DNA of 64,000 nucleotides from Pseudomonas sp. Q1-7 (GTDB lineage Bacteria; Pseudomonadota; Gammaproteobacteria; Pseudomonadales; Pseudomonadaceae), in the NCBI RefSeq assembly GCF_028010285.1, contig NZ_CP116304.1:2806501-2870500 (forward strand). The letters are read 5' to 3'. Each line of letters starts with the position of its first letter. Position 1 is the first letter of the stretch. Of this stretch, positions 25,282-33,622 are shown piece after piece. Made by a program: the position numbers and the translations under genes. A model generated the notes under the pieces. That model was not told where the DNA came from. It was given only the letters and a program-made list of their open reading frames with translations, and did no database searches.

Positions 25282-26211
25282 ATGAATGCACAGGCGTTCC
25301 TTGCCGCGCCGGAAGCGGATGCGGCCACGCGCCAGCAGCAGGCGCTGGTGCAGCTCATTGAACGATTCACTCGCCATGACGGTGTGGTCGATACAGCCAT
25401 CCCCGGTCTTACCCTGTACCGCGTCACCCAGCCCAGCGAACCGCTGCACTGCCTCTACGAGCCAGCCATAGGCCTGGTGGTGCAGGGGCGCAAGAAGGTC
25501 CTGCTGGGGGACGACACCTACTTCTACGGACCGTCCCAGTACCTGGTGGTGTCGGTGGATCTGCCAGTGATCGGTCAGGTCATCGAGGCCAGCCCCGAAG
25601 TGCCTTTCCTCAGCCTGCGCCTGGACCTCGACCCCAAGGAAATCAGCGCCCTGCTGATGGACCTGCCGACTCTCGAATCCCCACCGAAGTCCTGCCCGCG
25701 CTGCCTGTCGGTCAGCGGAATCGGCGAGCCCCTGCAGGATGCCGTGCTGCGCCTGCTGCGCCTGCTGGATACACCGGAGGACATCCCCGCCCTGGCGCCG
25801 CTGGTGCGTCGGGAGATCCTCTACCGCCTGCTGCGCGGCGAGCAGTACGCGCAACTGCGCCAGATCGCCAGCAGCGGCACCCAGGGGCATCGCATCGGCC
25901 GGGCGGTGAACTGGCTGCGGCAGAACTTCCACCAGCCCCTGCAGATCGAGCGTCTGGCCAATGAGGTGAACATGAGCACCTCGGCCCTGCATCACCACTT
26001 CAAGGCGATGACGGCCATGAGTCCGTTGCAGTTCCAGAAGCACCTGCGCCTGCAGGAAGCCCGCCGCCTGATGCTGGTGGAGGCCCTGGATGCCGCCAGT
26101 GCCGGCGGCCGGGTGGGCTACGAGAGCCCGTCGCAGTTCAGCCGCGAGTACAGCCGGCTGTTCGGTGCGCCACCGCTGCGGGACATCGCGCGCCTGCGCC
26201 AGTCGGCTTGA
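25282..26211 (+). CDS. AraC-family transcriptional regulator
   Basis: A 309-aa regulator with an AraC_N (PF06719-like) effector domain (LTLYRVTQPSEPLHCLYEPAIGLVVQGRKKV) and a C-terminal double helix-turn-helix (QPLQIERLANEVNMSTSALHHHFKAMTAMSPLQFQKHLRL, then ARRLMLVEALDAASAGGRVGYESPSQFSREYSRLFG). ATG 25282 has GAGGG 8 nt upstream and is chosen over the longer frame from 25243. It precedes the molybdenum hydroxylase genes by about 100 bp on the same strand, so it may control them. Many relatives of this N-domain sit next to oxidoreductases. Confidence 0.88.
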   Translation: MNAQAFLAAPEADAATRQQQALVQLIERFTRHDGVVDTAIPGLTLYRVTQPSEPLHCLYEPAIGLVVQGRKKVLLGDDTYFYGPSQYLVVSVDLPVIGQVIEASPEVPFLSLRLDLDPKEISALLMDLPTLESPPKSCPRCLSVSGIGEPLQDAVLRLLRLLDTPEDIPALAPLVRREILYRLLRGEQYAQLRQIASSGTQGHRIGRAVNWLRQNFHQPLQIERLANEVNMSTSALHHHFKAMTAMSPLQFQKHLRLQEARRLMLVEALDAASAGGRVGYESPSQFSREYSRLFGAPPLRDIARLRQSA

Positions 26212-26317
26212 CTCCCGCACGCCCGCCTAAGCTGAACCATCATCGTTGTTTCCCGAATGCCGGACCGGCTTTGCTGGCCGGCGCCTATCCGCCATCCACA
26301 CAGAGGTGGTAAGCCTG

Positions 26318-26776
26318 ATGATTACCCTGAACCTGAACGGCAAGGACTATGAACTCGACGTGCCCGCGGACATGCCCCTGCTCTGGGCTCTGCGCGACGT
26401 CGCCAATCTCACCGGCACCAAATACGGCTGCGGCATGGCGTTGTGCGGCGCCTGCACCGTGCATATCGACGGCCAGGCGACGCGCTCCTGCGTCACCCCG
26501 GTGTCCATGGCGGTGGGCAAGCAGGTGACCACGGTGGAAGCGGTCGCCGAGGACCCGGTGGGCAAGGCCGTGCAGACGGCCTGGCGCAATCTGGACGTGG
26601 TGCAGTGCGGCTACTGCCAGTCCGGGCAGATCATGTCCGCCACCGCGTTGCTGCGCGGCAACCCCAAACCGAGCGATGCCGACATAGACGCCGCCATGAG
26701 CGGCAATATCTGCCGCTGCGCCACCTATGTGCGGATTCGCGCCGCCATCCATGAAGCAGCCGGCACCCTGGCCTGA
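26318..26776 (+). CDS. 2Fe-2S subunit of isoquinoline 1-oxidoreductase-type molybdenum hydroxylase
   Basis: A 152-aa electron-transfer subunit with two [2Fe-2S] clusters. The plant-type ferredoxin cysteines are in [18 protein letters not shown] followed by RSC. The C-terminal helical cluster is [11 protein letters not shown] and [16 protein letters not shown]. Length matches IorA-type small subunits. ATG 26318 fits the family start ([13 protein letters not shown]); AGAGG lies 11 nt upstream. It is 11 nt ahead of the large subunit, so the two form an operon. No FAD subunit is present, as usual for this two-subunit class that passes electrons to a cytochrome or quinone. Confidence 0.92.
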   Translation: MITLNLNGKDYELDVPADMPLLWALRDVANLTGTKYGCGMALCGACTVHIDGQATRSCVTPVSMAVGKQVTTVEAVAEDPVGKAVQTAWRNLDVVQCGYCQSGQIMSATALLRGNPKPSDADIDAAMSGNICRCATYVRIRAAIHEAAGTLA

Positions 26777-26787
26777 GGAGAGTCGAG

Positions 26788-29028
26788 ATGGGCACCTTCG
26801 AAACTGAAACCCGTGCCGCCAGCGGCATCCTCAATGTCAGCCGGCGCACCTTTCTCAAAGGCAGTGGCGGCCTTGCCCTGGGCATCGCCTTCGCACCACT
26901 GCTGCGCGGCGGCGACGCACTGGCTGCCGCCGAACCCTTCATGGCCAATGCCTTTGTGCGTATCGCCAGCGATGGCAGCGTGACCGTCCTGGCCAAGCAC
27001 GTGGAAATGGGGCAGGGCAGCTACACCGGCCTGGCCACCCTGTTGGCCGAGGAGCTGGACGCCGACTGGAGCAAGGTCCGGGTGGAGGGGGCGCCAGCCA
27101 ACGCCGCGCTCTACAACAACCTGGCCTTCGGCCCGATGCAGGGCACCGGCGGCAGCTCCGCTATCGCCAACTCCTGGGAGCAGATGCGCAAGGCCGGCGC
27201 CAGCGCCCGCGCCATGCTGGTGGCGGCCGCGGCCGAGCAGTGGAAGGTGCCGGCCGGAGAGATCGGCGTGAGCAAGGGCGTGGTCAGCCACGCGGCCTCC
27301 GGCAGGACCGCCGGGTTCGGTGAGCTGGCGGAAGCGGCGGCGCGTCAACAGGTGCCGTCCGAGGTGAAGCTCAAGTCCCCCGAGCAGTTCACCCTGATCG
27401 GCAAGGAGCGCCTGTCGCGCAAGGACAGCCTCGACAAGACCGACGGCAGTGCGCTCTTCACCCAGGACTTCAAGCTGCCGGGCATGCTGGTGGCGGTTGT
27501 CGCCTACTCGCCGCGTTTCGGCGGCGTGCCCAAGTCGGTGGACACCAGCAAGGCCAAGGCGGTGCCTGGCGTGGTCGAGGTGGTGGAGTTCAAGGACACG
27601 CCCCACGGCCGCGCCGGCGTGGCGGTGCTGGCGAAGAACACCTGGGCCGCGCGCCAGGGTCGTGACGCCCTGGTGGTGGAGTGGGACGACAGCCGTGCCT
27701 TCACCCTGGGCAGCGAGGACATCTTCGCCCGCTATCGCGAGGCGGCGGGCAAGGAAGGGCGGGTGGCCGGCAAGCAGGGCGATATCGCCGCGGCCCTGGC
27801 GCAGCCGGCGAAGCTGATCGAGGCCGAGTACGAGTTCCCCTATCTCGCTCATGCCGCCATGGAGCCGATGAATTGCCTGGTGAAACTTTCGGAGGGGCAG
27901 TGCGAGGTGTGGAACGGCGAGCAGTTCCAGACCGTGGACCAGATGGCGATTGCCAAGTACCTCGGCATTCCGCTGGAGAAGGTCAGCCTTACCCAGCTCT
28001 ATGCCGGCGGCAGTTTCGGGCGTCGCGCCAACCCGCAGTCGGACTACCTGCTGGAAGCCGTGGCGATCGCCCGGGCCGCCCATGCCAAGGGCCACGGCGT
28101 GCCGGTGAAACTGGTCTGGACCCGCGAGGACGACACCCGCTCCGGTTTCTTCCGTCCGGCCTACCTGCACCGCGCGCGCCTGGCGCTGGACGCCGAGGGC
28201 GGGCTGCAGGGCTGGCATCAGCGCGTGGTCGGCCAGTCCATTCTCAAAGGCTCCGCCTTCGAGGAGGCCATGGTGAAGGACGGCATCGACCATACCTCGG
28301 TGGAAGGCGTGGCGAACCTGGCCTATGCGGTGCCTAACCTGCAGGTGGAATTGCATACCCCCGAGGACATCGGTGTGCCGGTGCAATGGTGGCGTTCGGT
28401 GGGCCATACCCACACCGCCTATGCGGTGGAAACCCTGATCGACCAGGCCGCCAGCACCGCCGGCAAGGACCCGTACGAGTACCGCAAGGCGTTGTTGGGC
28501 AAGCAGCCGCGCCATCTCGGCGCGCTCGAGCTGGCGGCGCAGAAGGCCGGCTGGAGCCAGCCGTTGAAACCGGGGGCGGAAGGCGAGAAGCGTGGGCGTG
28601 GCATCGCCGTGCACGAGTCCTTCGGTTCCTTCGTCGCCCAGGTGGCGGAGGTGACGGTGAAGGCGGACGGTAGCTACAAGGTAGACCGGGTGGTCTGCGC
28701 GGTGGATTGCGGCGTGGCGGTGAACCCGGATGTGATCCGGGCGCAGATGGAAGGCGGTATCGGCTATGGCCTGGCGGCCGCGCTGCACGGTGCCATCACC
28801 CTGAAGGAGGGCCGGGTGGAGCAGTCCAACTTCCATGACTTCCAGGTGCTGCGGATCAACGAGATGCCGGCGGTGGAGGTACACATCGTACCGTCGGCCC
28901 AGGCGCCCACGGGGGTCGGGGAACCGGGTGTGCCGCCCATCGCGCCGGCCGTGGCCAATGCGCTGTATGCGGCGGTCGGGCAGCGCTTCTACCGGCTGCC
29001 GCTGCCACCACAGCTGAAGCAGGCCTGA
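26788..29028 (+). CDS. Molybdopterin-binding large subunit, isoquinoline 1-oxidoreductase beta / aldehyde dehydrogenase type
   Basis: A 746-aa catalytic subunit of the xanthine oxidase family. A twin-arginine signal ([20 protein letters not shown], residues 18-37) sends the folded complex to the periplasm. The Mo-cofactor domains show [61 protein letters not shown] and the C-terminal [18 protein letters not shown] with the catalytic Glu. Substrate could be an N-heterocycle or aldehyde and is not determinable. No XdhC- or MocA-type maturation gene lies beside it. GAGGAG upstream of ATG 26788. Confidence 0.92.
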   Translation: MGTFETETRAASGILNVSRRTFLKGSGGLALGIAFAPLLRGGDALAAAEPFMANAFVRIASDGSVTVLAKHVEMGQGSYTGLATLLAEELDADWSKVRVEGAPANAALYNNLAFGPMQGTGGSSAIANSWEQMRKAGASARAMLVAAAAEQWKVPAGEIGVSKGVVSHAASGRTAGFGELAEAAARQQVPSEVKLKSPEQFTLIGKERLSRKDSLDKTDGSALFTQDFKLPGMLVAVVAYSPRFGGVPKSVDTSKAKAVPGVVEVVEFKDTPHGRAGVAVLAKNTWAARQGRDALVVEWDDSRAFTLGSEDIFARYREAAGKEGRVAGKQGDIAAALAQPAKLIEAEYEFPYLAHAAMEPMNCLVKLSEGQCEVWNGEQFQTVDQMAIAKYLGIPLEKVSLTQLYAGGSFGRRANPQSDYLLEAVAIARAAHAKGHGVPVKLVWTREDDTRSGFFRPAYLHRARLALDAEGGLQGWHQRVVGQSILKGSAFEEAMVKDGIDHTSVEGVANLAYAVPNLQVELHTPEDIGVPVQWWRSVGHTHTAYAVETLIDQAASTAGKDPYEYRKALLGKQPRHLGALELAAQKAGWSQPLKPGAEGEKRGRGIAVHESFGSFVAQVAEVTVKADGSYKVDRVVCAVDCGVAVNPDVIRAQMEGGIGYGLAAALHGAITLKEGRVEQSNFHDFQVLRINEMPAVEVHIVPSAQAPTGVGEPGVPPIAPAVANALYAAVGQRFYRLPLPPQLKQA

Positions 29029-29032
29029 CTCG

Positions 29033-29227
29033 TCAGGCCGCCCGGACGGCAGCGATCAGTTCGCGCAGGGCCTTGCGCTCGGCCACCGGTGTGGGGGCCT
29101 TGCGCACGGCCAGGCTGCCGTCTTCCAGGCTTACCACCACTTCGGTCTCGAAGTGCAGGCGGACTTCGTCGAGGGTCACGTGGGTGACCTGATACAGGTT
29201 GTCGCTGATGCGAGGGTCGGCGGACAT
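29033..29227 (-). CDS. Small hypothetical protein, 64 aa
   Basis: A 64-residue open frame (MSADPRISDNLYQVTHVTLD...) with a plausible alternating beta pattern and a C-terminal helix (ERKALRELIAAVRAA). No signal peptide, no recognised family. It ends 5 bp after the convergent hydroxylase gene. No strong ribosome site is visible. Codon use is consistent with its neighbours, which favours a real gene. Confidence 0.5.
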   Translation of the reverse strand: MSADPRISDNLYQVTHVTLDEVRLHFETEVVVSLEDGSLAVRKAPTPVAERKALRELIAAVRAA

Positions 29228-29358
29228 GGCGTTTGTCTCGTTCCAGGTGGCGCAAGGCCGATGGAGCGATAGTGACGTCGGGGCGTCCAGCGCGGAACTG
29301 AAAGGGGCTGATGATGAACATCATCCCCGTCGATGGCCGTCAGGGCTGCCCTCCCGGC

Positions 29359-30273
29359 CTAGTGCGGTTGCGGCACGAAGGCGGGATCGGACAGGTGCTG
29401 CACCAGCCGCTCATGCACCAGCCGCACCCTGGGCGGGACCGGTCCTTGCTGGGGGCGGTAGATGAACATGTCCCAGGGCTCCGGGGTCTGCTCCTGCAGC
29501 ACCGGTATCAGGCGTCCGACGCGTATGTGCGGTTCGATCAGGTAGTAGGGCAACTGGCCGAAGCCCATCCCGGCCAGCACCGCCTCCAGTTCGTTCTCCG
29601 GGTCGTCGGTGCAGAAGGCGACGTTGGCCGGCTGGACCTGGCGCCCGTCGGTGAACAGCCAGGGCCAGATGCGGCCGGTGTTGCTGTCGATCAGCGCGGT
29701 GGTGGGCAGCCGGTGCAGGTCGTCCAGTGCGCGTGGTTCGCCGTGGCGCAGCAGCAATTCCGCGGCGCCCACCACCAGCAGCGGCACCCGGGCCACAGCG
29801 CGGGCGATGTAGCGGCGGTCGCGGATGAAACCGATGCGCACGCCGAGGTCGATCTGTTGTTCGACCGAATCGGTGAGCTGGTCGGACAGGCGCATGTCGA
29901 AATGGATGCCCGGGTGCTCCCGCGCGATCGTCGCCAGCACCGGCAGCAGGAAGTGCCGCCCGACCGCGCGCGGCGCGGCGATGCCAACGCGCCCGGCCAG
30001 TTCCTCTTCGCGTTTGCCGCCGTGCTCCTGGAACAGCCGGTCCAGCCCCGCCAGGGCTTCACGGGCCTGGCCGGCGAGCCGCTCGCCGAAGGCGGTGATC
30101 TGGACGTGGCGGGTGTTGCGGTGGAACAGCGGTTCGCCGAACTGGTCTTCCAGGTCCTTGATGGCGCGGGTGACGGTTTGCGGCGAGGCACCCAGGCGGT
30201 TGGCCGCTTCGCGAAAGCTCGGGGTCTCTGCGGCTACACAGAGGATGCGCAGCAGTTCGATGCGATTGAACAT
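29359..30273 (-). CDS. LysR-family transcriptional regulator
   Basis: A 304-aa LysR-type regulator with helix-turn-helix RILCVAAETPSFREAANRLGASPQTVTRAIKDLEDQFGEPLFHRNTR and an effector-binding domain (GRVGIAAPRAVGRHFLLPVL, VLAGMGFGQLPYYL). It is divergent from an SDR gene, with 126 bp between the starts and a dyad at 30282-30296, so it most likely controls that gene and itself. Effector unknown. Confidence 0.9.
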   Translation of the reverse strand: MFNRIELLRILCVAAETPSFREAANRLGASPQTVTRAIKDLEDQFGEPLFHRNTRHVQITAFGERLAGQAREALAGLDRLFQEHGGKREEELAGRVGIAAPRAVGRHFLLPVLATIAREHPGIHFDMRLSDQLTDSVEQQIDLGVRIGFIRDRRYIARAVARVPLLVVGAAELLLRHGEPRALDDLHRLPTTALIDSNTGRIWPWLFTDGRQVQPANVAFCTDDPENELEAVLAGMGFGQLPYYLIEPHIRVGRLIPVLQEQTPEPWDMFIYRPQQGPVPPRVRLVHERLVQHLSDPAFVPQPH

Positions 30274-30281
30274 GGATAGTG

Positions 30282-30296
30282 TTCCATTATGTGGAA
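30282..30296. promoter_or_regulatory. LysR-type operator candidate
   Basis: TTCCA-TTATG-TGGAA, an interrupted palindrome containing T-N11-A (30283 to 30295). It lies 9 bp from the LysR start codon and about 104 bp from the SDR start, as expected for autorepression and divergent activation. Confidence 0.5.
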
Positions 30297-30399
30297 TTTC
30301 AAAATCCTAACTATTCCATTCCTTGGTGGTAAAGGCTTTCCGATACTGGCGCCCAGCTACCGGATTCATCCCGATTCCGGACTACCTGGGAGTGCCCAC

Positions 30400-31143
30400 A
30401 TGAGCAACAACATTTCCACCAAGGTTGTAGTAATCACGGGTGCCAGCAGCGGTCTGGGCGAAGCCACCGCCCGGCATCTGGCGTCGCTCGGCGCCAAGGT
30501 CGTACTGGGTGCGCGCCGGGTGGATCGCCTGCAAGGCCTGGTCGCCGAGATCGAAGCGGCTGGCGGTGAAGCCCTGGCGATCGCCACCGACGTCACCTCC
30601 GCGCAGCAGGTGGCCGCACTGATGGACGGTGCGGTGCAGCGCTTCGGCCGCGTCGATGTGCTGGTGAACAACGCCGGACTGATGGCCATCGCTCCCATGG
30701 AAGAGGTCAAGGTCGATGAGTGGTCGCGCATGTTCGATATCAACGTCATGGGCGTACTCCACGGCGTGGCGGCGGCTCTGCCACTGTTCCGCAGGCAAGG
30801 CAGCGGGCATTTCATCAATGTCGCGTCCGTGGCCGGCATCAAAGTGTTCAGCCCGGGCGGTACCGTCTACAGCGCTACCAAGTTCGCGGTGCGCGCCATC
30901 AGCGAAGGCCTGCGCCACGAAATCGGCGGTGCCATCCGCACCACGGTGATTTCCCCTGGCGCGGTGGAGTCCGAGTTGAAGCACGGCAGCTCCCACGAGG
31001 AAAGCAGCCGGGTGGTGGGCGAGTTCTACAAGATGGCCATTCCGTCCGACTCCGTGGCGCGTGCCATCGCCTACGCCATCGAACAACCGGCCGATGTGGA
31101 CATCAACGAAGTGGTATTGCGTCCCGCCGTCCAGGAGTTCTGA
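30400..31143 (+). CDS. Short-chain dehydrogenase/reductase
   Basis: A 247-aa classical SDR oxidoreductase. NAD(P)-binding TGASSGLGEATARHLASLGAKVVLGARR (TGxxxGxG; Arg residues after beta-2 suggest NADPH), NNAGLM, catalytic Ser in INVASVAGIK and YSATK. Start 30400 has GGGAG 7 nt upstream; the frame upstream of it is non-coding. Closest in type to YdfG-like general reductases. A strong terminator follows 14 bp after its stop. Divergent LysR gene suggests inducible expression. Confidence 0.9.
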   Translation: MSNNISTKVVVITGASSGLGEATARHLASLGAKVVLGARRVDRLQGLVAEIEAAGGEALAIATDVTSAQQVAALMDGAVQRFGRVDVLVNNAGLMAIAPMEEVKVDEWSRMFDINVMGVLHGVAAALPLFRRQGSGHFINVASVAGIKVFSPGGTVYSATKFAVRAISEGLRHEIGGAIRTTVISPGAVESELKHGSSHEESSRVVGEFYKMAIPSDSVARAIAYAIEQPADVDINEVVLRPAVQEF

Positions 31144-31156
31144 TCTCCAGGCGTGA

Positions 31157-31186
31157 AAAAGGCGGCCCAGGTGGCCGCCTTTTTTT
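31157..31186 (+). terminator. Rho-independent terminator after SDR gene
   Basis: GGCGGCC (31161-31167), loop CAGGT, GGCCGCC (31173-31179), then seven T. The minus strand reads into AAAAA before the stem, so the hairpin also serves the convergent DUF2789 gene, whose stop codon lies in the T tract. Confidence 0.9.
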
Positions 31187-31415
31187 ATTTGCTCAGGAGC
31201 ACCGCCAGCTCGTCGGCTTCCTCCGCCCAATCGGAATCGTCCAGCAGGGCATCGCGCAGGAAGGCGGATTGGGCGGTGTTCCAGAAGGGGGCGTCGGGCA
31301 AGGCCTGGCCCACCGCCAGCCGGTGGTTTGCGACGAAGCCCTCTATACCGCTCTTGTCGGAAGGCAGGCCGAGTTGGTCGAAGAGGGCGCTGAGGGAGTG
31401 ATGGCTGGTGTCCAT
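31185..31415 (-). CDS. DUF2789 family protein
   Basis: A 76-aa protein matching the Pseudomonas DUF2789 pattern: MDTSHHSLSALFDQLGLPSD at the start, HRLAVGQALPDAPFWNTAQSAFLRDAL in the middle, and an acidic end (DDSDWAEEADELAVLL). Start 31415 with GGAGG 7 nt upstream is chosen over a much longer frame. Cytoplasmic, function unknown. Shares its terminator region with the SDR gene. Confidence 0.8.
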   Translation of the reverse strand: MDTSHHSLSALFDQLGLPSDKSGIEGFVANHRLAVGQALPDAPFWNTAQSAFLRDALLDDSDWAEEADELAVLLSK

Positions 31416-31599
31416 GTGGGGCCTCCGGTGGGGCGTTCGACGGAAAAGACCTCCATCGACTATAGACCTTGTGCCGGCTGGAACCTTCCCATGGCAGCAT
31501 GTCGGTTGAGCCCGGCGCGGGCTTGCGCCGCCGGGCGGCTTGGCTAGCCTCTCAACAAGCGCGGCTGTCGAACCGCGAGCCACCTCACAGGGGGGCGAA

Positions 31600-31923
31600 A
31601 TGAGCGTTCAGAGCGAGCAGAAGCATTCCTTCCGAGACCCCGTGGAGGGGCTCGTGTTGATCGCGCCGGTGTGGTCGCCGGTACTGTTCATCTTCCTGGC
31701 TCAACTGCTCCACGAGTTCTTCCAGATCCATTGGCTGTTCAATTCCAGCCTGAGTACCGTCGGGATGTTCCTGGTGCCGGCGATTTCGGTATTCCCCCTA
31801 CTCCACGCGTCGCACCGGCCAGTGGCGTTCACACTGTTGCTGGCGGGCGGCTATTACCTGGTCGGGCTGGCGGCGATCTTCCTGATGGCCTGGGGGATGT
31901 TGCTCTATACCGGCTATACCTGA
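31600..31923 (+). CDS. Small inner-membrane protein, 107 aa
   Basis: ATG 31600 follows AGGGGGG. Three hydrophobic segments (around residues 19-38, 50-66, 76-102) indicate a polytopic membrane protein with a cytoplasmic hydrophilic N-terminus (MSVQSEQKHSFRDPVEG). No family recognised. Single gene between DUF2789 and a small lipoprotein. Confidence 0.7.
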   Translation: MSVQSEQKHSFRDPVEGLVLIAPVWSPVLFIFLAQLLHEFFQIHWLFNSSLSTVGMFLVPAISVFPLLHASHRPVAFTLLLAGGYYLVGLAAIFLMAWGMLLYTGYT

Positions 31924-32007
31924 TCCTGCGCGGAACCCGGCACGGGCCTATGGATCAAAGGCCTCGGGTCCGCGCATTCGGCGGATCGTCCCACTACGGA
32001 GCTATCC

Positions 32008-32298
32008 ATGTCCCCTCTGAAGAAACTCGCGCTCGTCGGCCTCGTGGCCCTGCCGCTGGCGGGCTGCCTGAAAGACGAGCCCATCGACCAGGCAGTGCTT
32101 TGCACGTACAGCACCGATGCCGAGGCCAAGCTGTGCAAGCCCGGCCAGTTGTCCTGGTTCAAGGCGGGCAAGGCAATCAACCAGGCATTGCCGCTGAGCG
32201 TGGCGGCGGCCTACTGCGATTTCAATCATCAGGTGATGTACAACGAGGCGGGGGTGATCTGCGTGTTCACCGACAAGCGCCTGAGCCTGGTGAAGTAG
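32008..32298 (+). CDS. Small lipoprotein, 96 aa
   Basis: GGAG precedes ATG 32008. A 19-residue leader ends at the lipobox PLAGC, so the protein is lipidated at Cys20; Lys follows at +2 and Asp at +3, so sorting is not clear. The mature part has four more cysteines (VLCTYST, KLCKPG, AAYCDFN, VICVFTD), likely two disulfides. No family recognised. Followed at once by a REP pair. Confidence 0.75.
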   Translation: MSPLKKLALVGLVALPLAGCLKDEPIDQAVLCTYSTDAEAKLCKPGQLSWFKAGKAINQALPLSVAAAYCDFNHQVMYNEAGVICVFTDKRLSLVK

Positions 32299-32299
32299 G

Positions 32300-32398
32300 A
32301 GCGAATTCATTCGCGATCGGTCAGCGCCGCTGGCCCCTGTACCTTCTGGTGGCAAACCTGCAGTTCGCCTTCGCGATTGAAATCGCTCCCACAGGCCA
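32300..32398. repeat. Inverted pair of REP elements
   Basis: GGAGCGAATTCATTCGCGA near 32298-32316 and TTCGCGATTGAAATCGCTCC near 32371-32390 form an inverted pair about 60 bp apart, a REPIN-like arrangement. Lies between the lipoprotein gene and the terminator of the repeat-protein gene. Confidence 0.7.
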
Positions 32399-32423
32399 TC
32401 GGTTTTGCCTGCCCCAAAAAGAA

Positions 32424-32449
32424 AGAAGGCGCCACAAGTGGCGCCTTCT
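32424..32449 (-). terminator. Rho-independent terminator of the tandem-repeat gene
   Basis: AGAAGGCGCCA, loop CAAG, TGGCGCCTTCT: an 11-bp perfect stem. On the minus strand it is followed by TTC and then TTTTTGGGG. It begins 54 bp after the stop codon of the repeat-protein gene. Confidence 0.8.
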
Positions 32450-32502
32450 GCCTTTCGAGGTGCATACGTCATGGATTGCCTGCCTCTGAACTGCTCCGGG
32501 AA

Positions 32503-32967
32503 TCAGCTGATGCGGTTGGCGCCAGTACGATCGGCACCGCCTTCGGCTACACGCAGGGACTGGGAGCGCTCGGAACCGTTTTCAGCAACATCGAAGGCCT
32601 TGGTGCGGTCGGAGCCACCTTCGGCTACGCGCAGGGACTGGGAACGCTCGGAACCGTTCTCGGCGACGTCGAAGGCCTTGGTGCGATCGGAGCCGCCTTC
32701 AGCCACGCGCAGGGACTGGGAACGCTCGGAACCGTTTTCGGCGACATCGAAGGCCTTGGTGCGGTCAGAGCCGCCTTCAGCCACGCGCAGCGACTGGGAG
32801 CGCTCGGAACCGTTCTCGGCGACGCGGAAGGCGTTGGTACGGTCGGAGCCACCTTCGGCAACGCGGTGGATGCTGGTGCGGTCAGCGCCACCCTCGGCAA
32901 CGGACAGTGCGAAAGCGGAAGCGGACAGGCTGGCGATGAACAGGCTGGCGAGGATTTGCTTTTTCAT
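32503..32967 (-). CDS. Secreted protein of ten 13-residue tandem repeats
   Basis: A 154-aa exported protein. ATG 32967 is preceded by AAGGTG. Residues 1-20 are a Sec signal (MKKQILASLFIASLSASAFA). Residues 23-152 are ten head-to-tail 13-mers with no linker. Two alternating types are seen, VAEGGSDRTKAFD and VAENGSERSQSLR, with variants at the two ends (VAEGGADRTSIHR, VAEGGSDRTNAFR, VAEGGADRTGANR). Every unit keeps V-A-E-G/N-G-x-D/E-R-T/S. There are no cysteines and few aromatics (only Phe). Acidic and basic residues alternate regularly, suggesting an extended or solenoid structure or a polymer that binds ions. Small Pseudomonas proteins with VAEGGSDR-type repeats exist in my memory, but I know no established function. 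Own promoter and terminator flank it. Confidence 0.85.
   Translation of the reverse strand: MKKQILASLFIASLSASAFALSVAEGGADRTSIHRVAEGGSDRTNAFRVAENGSERSQSLRVAEGGSDRTKAFDVAENGSERSQSLRVAEGGSDRTKAFDVAENGSERSQSLRVAEGGSDRTKAFDVAENGSERSQSLRVAEGGADRTGANRIS
32512..32901 (-). repeat. 39-bp coding tandem repeat (ten units; 78-bp higher-order unit)
   Basis: Ten in-frame 39-bp units; the central ones alternate so that a 78-bp unit is nearly identical over three copies. Units at the ends are more diverged, as expected for expansion and contraction by slippage or recombination in the middle. Confidence 0.9.
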
Positions 32968-33091
32968 TTTGGTCACCTTGGTTAGAGGGGGTTGGAATTC
33001 GTCTACGGGGCCCATCTTACGGATGTGATTTCGATGAAGAAGTGATGCTGCGTGATGGTTACCATCGACGCCGATGATAGTTGTATGGATG

Positions 33092-33120
33092 CTAATAAAA
33101 ACAATATGTTAGGCGATCAA
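33092..33120 (-). promoter_or_regulatory. Sigma-70 promoter candidate for the tandem-repeat gene
   Basis: Minus strand: TTGATC at 33120-33115, 17-bp spacer, TATTAG at 33097-33092. Placed about 125 bp upstream of the ATG in a clearly AT-rich stretch (33060-33190) unlike the surroundings. This leaves a leader of roughly 115 nt. A TATAAT also occurs on the plus strand at 33167-33172, with TTGAAA 19 bp upstream. Confidence 0.45.
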
Positions 33121-33269
33121 TTGGGTCGTTGTTGTGGAATGTTGAAAGGCCTTTTCCGTAAATTGTTATAATCGATTTATTAGATGTGTATGCCTGATGA
33201 ACCTCACCGGTTAGTCAGATCCGGGCCGGACGGGGCTGGGCAGGTGGGAGTCTTCTCGGGCAGGAGGCT

Positions 33270-33296
33270 GCAGGCCGGGCGTGGGATCCGGCCTGC
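33270..33296. terminator. GC hairpin downstream of small basic gene
   Basis: GCAGGCCGG, 9-nt loop, CCGGCCTGC. A perfect 9-bp stem without a T tract on either side, 41 bp past the stop of the 60-aa gene. The remaining bases 32968-33336 hold the promoter region described and no gene I can support. Confidence 0.4.
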
Positions 33297-33336
33297 GAAT
33301 GGGGTCGCCTGGGGCGGGGCTGGATTGCGTGGGCGG

Positions 33337-33519
33337 TCAGCGCTTGCCCATGGAGCGACGGGAGCCACGGGGCGGCGGATGGAGCCGTTGGCCGCGGTCG
33401 TGGCCCTTGAGCGTCTGATGCCAGGGGATGTTCTGCTTCGTCGGCTTGGCGGGAACGTTTTCGGCGGACGGGGTTTCCTGCGGCTGGGCGTCGGCCGGGT
33501 CGTGGTCTTGGCTGGTCAT
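33337..33519 (-). CDS. Small basic hydrophilic protein, 60 aa
   Basis: Starts MTSQDHDPADAQPQETPSAE (acidic, Pro-rich, disordered) and ends in a strongly basic tail (LHPPPRGSRRSMGKR). The C-terminal pattern, with a preceding HQTLKGHDRGQR, looks conserved in small Pseudomonas proteins I have seen, but no function is known. ATG 33519 is chosen from a longer frame because the part upstream has no coding character. Ribosome site weak. Possibly a nucleic-acid-binding peptide (inference). Confidence 0.55.
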   Translation of the reverse strand: MTSQDHDPADAQPQETPSAENVPAKPTKQNIPWHQTLKGHDRGQRLHPPPRGSRRSMGKR

Positions 33520-33622
33520 GCTGTTCTGCTCGTTTCGGGCTTGGCCCTGGGCGGGCCGGAGGCGCGCATCATACACCACGGCCTTGCGGGCAGCCTCCGG
33601 GATGGCCCGGAGGCTGCGTTCG

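Noticed and set aside
32512-32901. Repeats suggesting a CRISPR array
   Set aside because: Units are contiguous 39-bp tandem copies in frame with a gene, with no unique spacers and no cas genes.
32377-32985. Plus-strand frame with Gly-rich repeats (GLGALGTVF-type) over the tandem-repeat gene
   Set aside because: Any frame across a 39-bp repeat is repetitive. The minus strand has the signal peptide, ribosome site, promoter and terminator; the plus strand has none.
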